Shown: one piece after another, positions 16,806-24,424 of the stretch
Layout of the letters: each line of letters starts with the position of its first letter
How positions within the stretch are numbered: position 1 is the first letter of the stretch
Assembly (NCBI GenBank): GCA_036939975.1
Contig: JALLPB010000990.1
Coordinates: 1 to 24,424 of the forward strand
Source of the DNA: Cyclostephanos tholiformis
Lineage: Eukaryota; Bacillariophyta; Thalassiosirophyceae; Thalassiosirales; Thalassiosiraceae
Direction: 5' to 3'
Length of the DNA stretch: 24,424 bases
Notes under the pieces: generated by a model
What the model was told of the DNA's origin: nothing
The model's input: only the letters and a program-made list of their open reading frames with translations
The model's database searches: none
Translations under genes and position numbers: made by a program

Positions 16806-19800
16806 CTATGTGCGTGATGAGGGTGCTCCGTTGGATAAACCGGACCGAGTAGTAGAAGCTCCAGGAGGCCCGCCCATAACCAATTTCCTCCAAGCGATTT
16901 TTACCCTCTGCTTAATAATATTCTGGCGATTATCCTTGTGATCGACATTGTTCATTTGTGGCTGCAGACAGCTCCCGATATTAGCTGATTTGGCCATGTT
17001 AGCTGAGAAGTGTGGCTGTCTTGGACTGGCAGACTCGCCTTGAAGTGGCCTAGAGTTTTCTTGGGATGGCACAACATGCTGATAGCAAGCACCGTGTATG
17101 CTGCGCGTGGCAATGGTGCTGCCATGCGGCATGCCAATGTCAGACGATAGGCTCGCGACGATTTGCTGGATGCCAATATCAGTTGATACGCTCGAGATGT
17201 CATACAATGAGGCTTGAGAAAGAGGATCCAGGTGAGACTCAGGTTTGACGTAAGCATGATGCACACCCAAATCGTTCATTGACACAATCGTATCGTCATC
17301 AATTGTGTTGATCTTCCCAATGTGAGCAAAAGTTTTCAAAGGGGCAACTTCAATCGCCTCGATAATCGAGCTATGGTGTGAGGCATCATCTTTCACATTC
17401 GGTATAACATGATTTTTGATGAACGAACCGGGAATTTGTGGCTGCTGCATTTTCGTCTGAGGATTCCCCCAAGGTTCAGAGGTAGCAACCACTGACGATC
17501 TGGTCTCAGGCTGATTCGGAAAGGGGAATAGATTATTAGATTCTGCGATTGTGGAAAGTCTGCTCACGCTATTGCTATTTGGTTGCTTATTTGATCCTGT
17601 CTCATTCACAATGAGTTCCATGTCCGGGGCTGTGGCAGAGAATATCTTTTCTGACTTGAACAAAAAAGTCTGATCCTCCTCCTGGGAAGTAGAAGGCCCT
17701 TTGTCACTCGTAAGGGGTGGGGCCTCAACGTTTGGAGAAATCGAGTTCTCTGCATCGACTTTTGAAATCTGGGTGCCCAGTTCGAACGCCCCTGGATATT
17801 GTTTAACAACTCCACCAAAATCTAGACGTGCGGGATCTAGTCTGTCAGCCTGCTGCGGTTTGGGTGACCGGTCGAAACATTTGATATTCACCCCCTGAAT
17901 GGCAGTGGTTGATGAAAGTGGTCTGAAAGTGTAATCTCGGAAAGATGAGACGGCATCCGCCGAATGACTTCTTTTCTCCGAAGTGACGTCCTGTTGTTGG
18001 CTACTAATCGGAAAGCTGTTGTAAAGGCCGAAAACATCCATCTCAGTCTTTGCAATGGAATTTGTTACTATCCTTGGATTCATCTTATGGAGATAACGAT
18101 TATCTGTGTCTCTCGTTAGACGCGGAACTGAGTGGGTCATTTTTTGGCATTGTGGCGTTTCAGCTGACTTGTTCTCAGTCTCTTCAATCGTGACTATTGT
18201 AGAATTTGGTAGCGATTGAACATTCTGCTGTTTCGTTTGCTCATTGGGAAAAAAAGTTGAGAGAAAGTCCGAAAATTGGGACGATATGGTTCCGTAGTAG
18301 TTATCATTGAAAAGCGGGGGTTGATTTGACGTCAATAAAGTGTTGCCTTGCGTGAACTTAGAATGCACTGATAATTGAGACACATTTTGTACAAATGATG
18401 GACTTGACCGTGCAGAGGAGTCCGAATTCATCTTATGAACTATCATCCTTGGCACCGGCAGACTAATATGTCTACTATCGTCGTCATTGGTGAACAGGGA
18501 TCCAAGTTCTGAGGTGCATACGGAGCCTCCCTGGTCTCTCCTCGCCACGTTACTTGTAATATCAGATAGGCCACGTAGCTTCTTTTCTAGCATTGATTTT
18601 GACACTTCATTTGGTACATGATGCGGATGATGAATGGATATCTTAGAATTGTGATTAGCTCTAGAGCTCCCTCCAATATTTTCCTTGTTGTAATGGCCAT
18701 TTCGTCGATCCCCAATTGTTGTGAAAGGAGCTAAAACGCTAAATTCATTTGTTGTCTTAATATCTCGCGAAGAAGAGTGAGCACGCCCTTTGTATTGCTG
18801 ATGATTTTGTCTGACAAATTGACGAGAAGCATCAGAGTCATCGTGACTGCCGACGTACGGATTGACGTTTTCCGAAGATGATGGCTCAATAATCTTCTTC
18901 CCAGATAAAGACACATTCATCTCCTGCGCTTTCACTCCTATTACCTGTCCTTCAACACCAACACGCTCTTTAGGTAAAATTCCTTTAAACTCTTTTACAA
19001 AGTCATCGTGACTGTAGCATACATTATATTCATTCTCAACCCGACTGCAATTGTCTTCATCATTGCTGCTGATATTACAAGCGTTGTCCCTTAAACTCGC
19101 CTCCTGAATTAACTTCAACGACTCTTTGTCACAATCACTTGTGTAGCTGGGATGGTAAAGCGAACTAGCACCATCTCTTAACTGCATATCGTCATCAAAG
19201 AAATGATGCTGAAGCGTTTCAGTATGAGCCGAGATAGACAATAGAGTCAATCGGTTGGCAAGTCTGGACGCACGGTCTGAACTAGACGGAGGCCACTGCT
19301 TGGAATCATAATGCTCATCATCATTTACTCCATTGTTGGAGTGCCATGCCAATGAATGTCCCTTACGTTTTTCACGGGAAGTCATTTTTTTAATGGATTG
19401 GTGCTCATTTTTGTCGAAATCAAAATCCAAGCCGTCTGTTACATCATTAGTGTTATTGACAGATCCTTGAGCTCCTCGTTCAGAGGTGTGATCTTTCGCT
19501 CTGATGCTGCGGCTAAAAGCTGTCGATCGGTCAGGAAAACAAGCGTCATCTCTACTTTGAGCACATTTTCTCTCAATATCATCTGATGCACTCAAAGTGT
19601 CGTCGTTTTTGTCACGTAAATGACTCTTTTCATACCCCTCCTCGGAATAGCAATCCTTGTAATGTGACTTAACGTTTGAATCTCCTTCGAATTCTTCCAG
19701 CATCTCATCTTTGATTGAAGGCATACCTGAGTTGGGGACGCTCGCACGTGACGTGTTGGCACGCAGTGGGGTAGTATCACGACGTTTGGTTGAGACGAAT

Positions 19801-22800
19801 GACGACGCCGGGGGTAAGTCCGGAATGGTTTTGGAGGAAGTATCAGACATAGTAACGGTGGCCAAAGAGACTGAATTCGATTTTTTCTGTTGTGACTGCA
19901 AGTGGGAGGGATGCCGAGACTCGTTACGATCCGCCATCGTCTCTTTGCCGTTATCAATCTTGCATCTATATGGTACTGTACTATTCGAAAGAGCTGTGTG
20001 CGGCAAACCAAGCAAAGCATCGTCCCGATTCTTGGACTCACTCTTTTCGGAAAGTCCCTCATCTTCTACCCTCCAAAAATGGCTGTCGTCTATATAGAAC
20101 ATTTCCGAATTGTCACCATCGTAATCATTGCATCCACTTAAAATGTTCTCGGAAACTTGATCAAAAAACTTGGCGAGATCCTTTTTATTGCTGGATATCA
20201 ATAGTTTTCCTAAACTCTCAATCGGTGGTGCTGCTGTCGTCCTTTGTACCTGCAGTGGAGACAGCACTGATAGTTGCGATATTGATGCATCCAGGGGTCT
20301 CACGACAGCGATTTGACTAGAATCTTCACTGATCAGAGAGTTATTACCAAACGTAGACGGATCATCGTATTCTTTGGACAAAGAGGGAATGATATAATGA
20401 TTGTCGCTTGATAATGGTGGTTTGACGCCGACACCTCTAGTTGGTGGAGTCATCTCGTTCGTTTCAACATGCCGTTGCTGCTGCTGCTGCTGCAGCTGCA
20501 TTCCTGTTGCATTAAATAGTTTGTATTCAATGGAATTACAATGATAATGATACTTCTCATTCTCTTTTTTGTGCATCTCGACCTTGCCGTCATTAATGTA
20601 AAGTAAATCGTGTTCATCCAAAAGCGAACCTTCCTCTTCCTCCTCGGTCAAGGGGTTTAGACCACGATCGACGTTACCGGCGTAGTAGTCGTCGGGTCCA
20701 TCTTTGTCATCGCCGAAATCGATGTTCTTTTCATGAATACCTTGCATCGGTGTGGGCATTACGAAAAATTCCATCATGTCACCCTCCATCATCTCGTGGA
20801 AGAACTCAAAATTCTGGCGAACACACTTGCTTTCAACAGAGGGCTGTATGCTGGAAGTAACGGACGACATAGAGCTATGGCTCGCGTGGCCTTTACTATT
20901 TGCCGATGCGGAATCGAACGAATGCTCCCTGTCTATCTTTGTCTCAATCAACCGTTGTTGTCCCTGTTGTAGCTTTGACAATTTTAGATTGAGATTGTTC
21001 GGGAGATATGTCGGCAACGATTCACGCTCCGCCCTTTCCCCACGCCAGCGGTGTGCATTGTCATAATCATTATAATGGTCGTCATCATTTTTTGGCGCAC
21101 TAGGGAAAAATTGCCGTCGTAGGTCGTCGACTGCGAAATTCTCATTGCTGCTGCTTTGAATTACTGACCGTGGACTAGCGACGACTGCGGTCAAAGCCGA
21201 TGATATTGGATTCATTAGAGGACTCGGAGAAAGGACCTTCCTCCATATCCCATTTCCCACTCCCATGGCATTGTCTGCCGAATGATCGCACTGCGATGGA
21301 GACGGTTCCGCCTGATGATATCGATGTAAATATTGCTGCCACTGGCCAGCCGTTGACGTGGCAGGAGCGTTGGCGGCGGCAACATCGGTAGTTCGTAGTC
21401 GTGTACAGTGTTCAGCCATTCCATTCCCAGCGATGGTAGGAGCAAGAGTAATTGGTGGCGATCGTGCCGGCAACGCTTCATCGAATGGCGTTGAAGATGT
21501 TAAACCTGGTTTCGCCTCGAGAATTGGGGACGAATATGACAGCGCGGTTATTGGGTTATCATCCGCCATTGTCGTCGTGGCATCCGACGGCGGAACCAGC
21601 GGAGGAGATATTTCGCCACTAAATCGTGTCGCGGCAGAGGATGTCGGCGACGTGATGGGAAAAAACCTCGTAGGGCGGCGGCCGATGTTCGGATGAACAG
21701 GAGGCCACCGTGCGATTGGCGACTCTGCGGGCGTTGCCGAGGCGGATGGCAGCGAGGATGCCAAAGCGGTCGATGTAGCAGGCGACAACCCAGGCAAGGA
21801 CTGTCCGTGCCGCCGCATCCACTGTCGTTTCGATTGGTGCTCTCTCCTCATCCACGTGGCCTCATGTACTGCATTCTCGACGATCTGCTCCATGAAAGTA
21901 TCGTCCCGATCCACTTCGTCAATAGGTGTGCTTGCATCAACTTTACAGGTCAGCGCCTCGACCTTGTTCGTATTACTCCAGGAATTCGCAGTATTAGTCG
22001 TTTCGCACGTCCATCTTATCGTTGCTGCCACCACATCCGTCGACGCTGCATTGTTTTGGTCACTACGTCCACCGATGCCGGCCGATCGAGCCGCGGCATC
22101 CCCTTCCTTCACTTTCCCCTCGCCGATCGTCGCGACGTCGTCGTCGTCAACCTTTTGGGCACTGGGTCGCAAAGACACCACGGGAAAATGTGGTCCAGCA
22201 TTCAAATCGATGGAAGGAAGGCGCCCAAGGCTTGCTAGATCGACCTCGCTCGAGGGCAAAGACAGTTGATCGATGTTTCCCTGCGAAGGCTGATGTGGCT
22301 GCTGTTGTGGCCGATGCTTCTCTTCCTCCTCTTTCTCCTGTTTCTGCTGTCGCCGCTTCGCCGCCGCCTCGACCGCATCCTTCCTACGCTGCAACTCCTC
22401 CGCCTTCATTTTCAGGTCTCGTCCACGCCGATGTATCATCAGCTGCTGCTGCTTCTGTCTCCGAAGTAGGCCCGCCTCGCTCATTTCGTCCGTGAGCATG
22501 GATTCGGCGACGGTGCAGGCGTCTGCCATGGCAACGCTCATGATAGATGATGATAGTGCGATCTGTCTGCTCTGCCACGGCGGACGATTCTGTAGAAATG
22601 GCGTTGGTGAGGATGACGGAGGCGGCGATGGCCGCTCCTCGCGTCCGGTCGACGACGACAACTTCGAACCCCACTGCAATGGCGAATAATGCCGCTCTCC
22701 TCGTCCGTTTGCGCCAAATGCGACCGCTTGCCGAGCCGATGCAGGCGAGGGCAATTGCGAGGGCGAATTCGACGCCAATCGAGAAGAAGGAAAAGACAGT

Positions 22801-22986
22801 GCCATGGAAGGAGGAATTTACCTCATTTGATGTGGTCGCGGGGGGATCCACCCCTTTGATATTATTCTTAACCGTCATCATCATCGTCGTCGATGACGAC
22901 GACGACGACGACGACGGAGGATCCACCGGCCTCCGAGGGTGCGGCTGCGCCTGTTGCCGAAGTCTCCACTGCCTATCGCGCATCAT
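16806..22986 (-). CDS. very large low-complexity protein of unknown function
   Basis: A frame of about 6 kb without a stop ends at a TAG (16808-16806). My preferred model has exon 1 at 22986-22822 (ATG ATG CGC, poly-Ser), a 148-nt intron (22821-22674, GTAAAT...TTGCAG, phase 0) and exon 2 at 22673-16806, giving about 2,010 residues. The alternative is an unspliced start at the ATG at 22805 (1,999 residues). A Gln/Lys/Glu-rich probable coiled coil lies near residues 123-180 (KMKAEELQRRKD, AAAKRRQQKQEKEEEE). A glutamine run lies near residue 780, and a short basic end reads KQRVKIAWRKLV. The rest is rich in Ser, Asp, Asn and Thr, with no transmembrane segment or enzyme motif that I recognise. 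Such length without a stop makes coding almost certain. A scaffold or regulatory role is only a guess from composition. Confidence 0.8.
22674..22821 (-). other. probable intron 1 of the large gene
   Basis: The stretch begins GTAAAT and ends TTGCAG. Both flanking exons end and begin on whole codons (...TTSNE / WGSKLSS...). The whole stretch is also open in the downstream frame, so an unspliced or alternatively started transcript is possible. Confidence 0.5.
22890..22917. repeat. (GAC)n trinucleotide repeat
   Basis: About eight units on the plus strand encode a serine run on the minus strand, in exon 1 of the large gene. A related TCG/TTG tract lies at about 23111-23136, upstream of the proposed start. 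Confidence 0.85.
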
Positions 22987-23396
22987 GACGATCTCCCGCG
23001 CCCTCCTCACGTTGTCGCTGACCCCAAATATGCTGGAATCGCCACTGGCGTTGTACGGTCGGGGAGGGGGGTCTACATGGGGATCCTCATCCCGCCGCAG
23101 CAAGTGGGGAGCGTCGTCGTTGTCGTCGTCGTCGTGGCATCAAATGTCTGCCAGCAACGATGGGGGTCTCCTGTCATCCCTCTAGTTCGACGCCATTGCT
23201 TTAGAACTTGACATGACGGTCGCTCGAGACGATGGACAGCAAAGGGGACTCGCAGGGAACTCCCACTGCGGCCGTTTGTTTTACTTTTAATATTGGCTTC
23301 CTGTCATCCCAGTCTCATTCATTTGCACAGGACTGTAAATTTTAATTTTGTTGTTGATGACGAAAATGTTAGAATTTACTTCTTACGAGATTACTA
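22987..23396. promoter_or_regulatory. divergent intergenic region
   Basis: The proposed start codons of the large minus gene and the plus frame at 23397 face away from each other here. The interval should therefore hold both promoters. I see no confident core-promoter motif. The minus frame is open back to a TGA near 23142, so an upstream coding exon using a non-ATG codon or an unseen splice cannot be excluded. Confidence 0.35.
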
Positions 23397-24135
23397 GTGA
23401 TAACACCAACACTCTCAACTGCTTCCGATGAGCAAACCACCGCCGCCCAGCCTCCCCCTGACTCTATTGATGCGTGGGTCCGACCATTAAAGGACTTGGA
23501 TCTCGATGACCCGAATGACAAGGCTTTCAATTTAGTATGCCACATTGTGAAATTTGTGTGCTTTTTTATTTTTTTTCAGTGCCGCTGACCCATCGTCCCT
23601 TGAATAGGCGATAAAGTGGAATGTCCCGGTTGTGGTGGCAATGAATATGACAAATGCAACATGCACCATGCAAACGCTGTATGCTCAGGTGAAGCGTTGG
23701 CGTGATAGGAGGAGCACGCCTCTTGGGACTGTAGTAGAGCTGACAACTGGTGGTGGGGGGACCCCATCGAGCATATCGTCAGGTTCGAATTCCAAGAATT
23801 CAGCTGCAACGCGAACATTGGAGAGACAGAAGAAGAGGGACAGACATGGGGAAGTATTAAAATCATTAATTCCTGCTTGGCTTGATCATGACAAAACCAT
23901 TGCCACTCTTTCCAGACGCCCTCGACATAGCAGCACAAATTACGCCCACCAAAAATTTTCTGATAAGGTCGAGACAACGTACCGCCAGCAGCGGCACAAG
24001 GTTGCCTTCAAGGAGGTGCAGCACATCCTCAAGACGAATCGATCATCAGATGTGGGAGCGGGGCAACCAAAGAAGGGGAAGGGCATTTGTGTGGTAATAG
24101 AATCACATTTATACGAGTGTTGCTGCCAAAGTTGA
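23397..24135 (+). CDS. hypothetical protein, two exons, possibly transposon-derived
   Basis: Exon 1 (23397-23534) encodes a Pro/Asp-rich segment (PPPDSIDAWVRPLKDLDLDD, DKAFNL). A 73-nt intron (23535-23607, GTATGC...AATAG) in phase 0 leads to exon 2 (23608-24135), starting AIKWNVPVVVAMN. It continues with basic helices (QTLYAQVKRWRDRR, RTLERQKKRDRHGEVLK, YRQQRHKVAFKEVQHIL) and stops at a TGA. The total is about 221 codons. Exon 1 lacks an in-frame ATG; the first codon shown is GTG, so the true start is probably in an unseen upstream exon or at the ATG at 23641. The layout (acidic lead, then short basic DNA-binding-like helices) recalls helix-turn-helix proteins encoded by algal transposons, but I cannot name a family. 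Confidence 0.4.
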
Positions 24136-24335
24136 GTGTTGGTGGCCCCAAAGTAGCATTAAGTAGTTTCAAGCACTTGAAGGATTGTGTGCATTGGCTT
24201 GGAATTATCAGGAGGGGGACGACTTGGGATGAAGAGTTGGAGGCTATGTTGGTTGAGGATGATGACGATGGTGCCAACGAGGGCATCTTGGGGGAGAATG
24301 AAGGTGAGGATGGGGTTGAGGGTGTGGCAAACTGA
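24087..24335 (+). other. open frame overlapping the end of the previous gene, possible last exon
   Basis: This shifted plus frame encodes PKVALSSFKHLKDCVHWLG, then a strongly acidic end (EAMLVEDDDDGANEG) and stops at TGA. Its composition is coding-like and it could be a further exon of the gene at 23397. Donor and acceptor choices (for example GTAATAG near 24096) give an intron too short to trust. The opposite strand is also open (24424-24029), so certainty is low. Confidence 0.22.
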
Positions 24336-24424
24336 CGGGCGGGTTTTTTGGCAGGCGAGGCTTTTTCCCGCATATTAAGTACACTATAATTGATTACTAT
24401 CCAATAATGATGTATTGATATCAA

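Noticed and set aside
22384..22821. Minus-strand frame continuing past the exon 1 donor of the large gene, with a hydrophobic stretch.
   Set aside because: It overlaps the much longer, better-supported frame of the large gene; it is best explained as exon 1 reading into the intron and then out of frame.

Overview
The window looks like nuclear DNA from a microalgal eukaryote, most likely a diatom or another stramenopile. This is an inference. The grounds are short GT-AG introns (84 and 130 nt in the best-supported gene), a decayed Helitron, retrotransposon gag fragments of a type I associate with diatom genomes, a DDE transposon with a convergent second gene, and very large disordered host-type proteins. 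Nothing resembles a bacterial operon. A run of nine Ns shows that this is a scaffold.

Left part (1 to about 9,700): AT-rich and mostly dead mobile DNA. It holds the N-terminal part of a Helitron Rep/helicase gene (3-1292, broken), cut off by a 528-bp element built from a repeated 12-bp palindrome (1289-1816). Next is an antisense gag-type pseudogene (about 3095-2031), flanked by direct repeats and interrupted by a 187-bp Tc1/mariner-like MITE (2369-2555). A second gag fragment (7300-6839) sits beside a 233-bp direct duplication. A four-unit minisatellite lies at 8859-9081. Long stretches between these hold no gene I can name.

Middle (9,804-14,445): the most readable part. A three-exon minus-strand gene (11010-9804) encodes a DEK_C-SWIB-SWIB protein of 330 residues, probably a chromatin or DNA-binding factor. 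Its start codon is 92 bp from the left terminal inverted repeat of a 3.3-kb PIF/Harbinger-like DNA transposon (11102-14445). The transposon carries an intact-looking DDE transposase (11319-12845, plus) and a convergent second gene (14189-12943, minus) that needs a frameshift or an unusual intron. Hairpins and the N gap lie near its right end.

Right part (14,446-24,424): an ambiguous 2-kb zone has small open frames on both strands and a partial tandem duplication of about 300 bp. It is followed by a minus-strand gene of about 2,000 residues (22986-16806). That protein is low in complexity, rich in Ser, Asp, Asn and Gln, and matches no domain I know. A 148-nt intron near its 5' end is phase-consistent. 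Diverging from it is a two-exon plus-strand frame (23397-24135) of unknown function.

No rRNA, tRNA, CRISPR array or operon was recognised. Exon boundaries are inferred from splice motifs and reading phase only.
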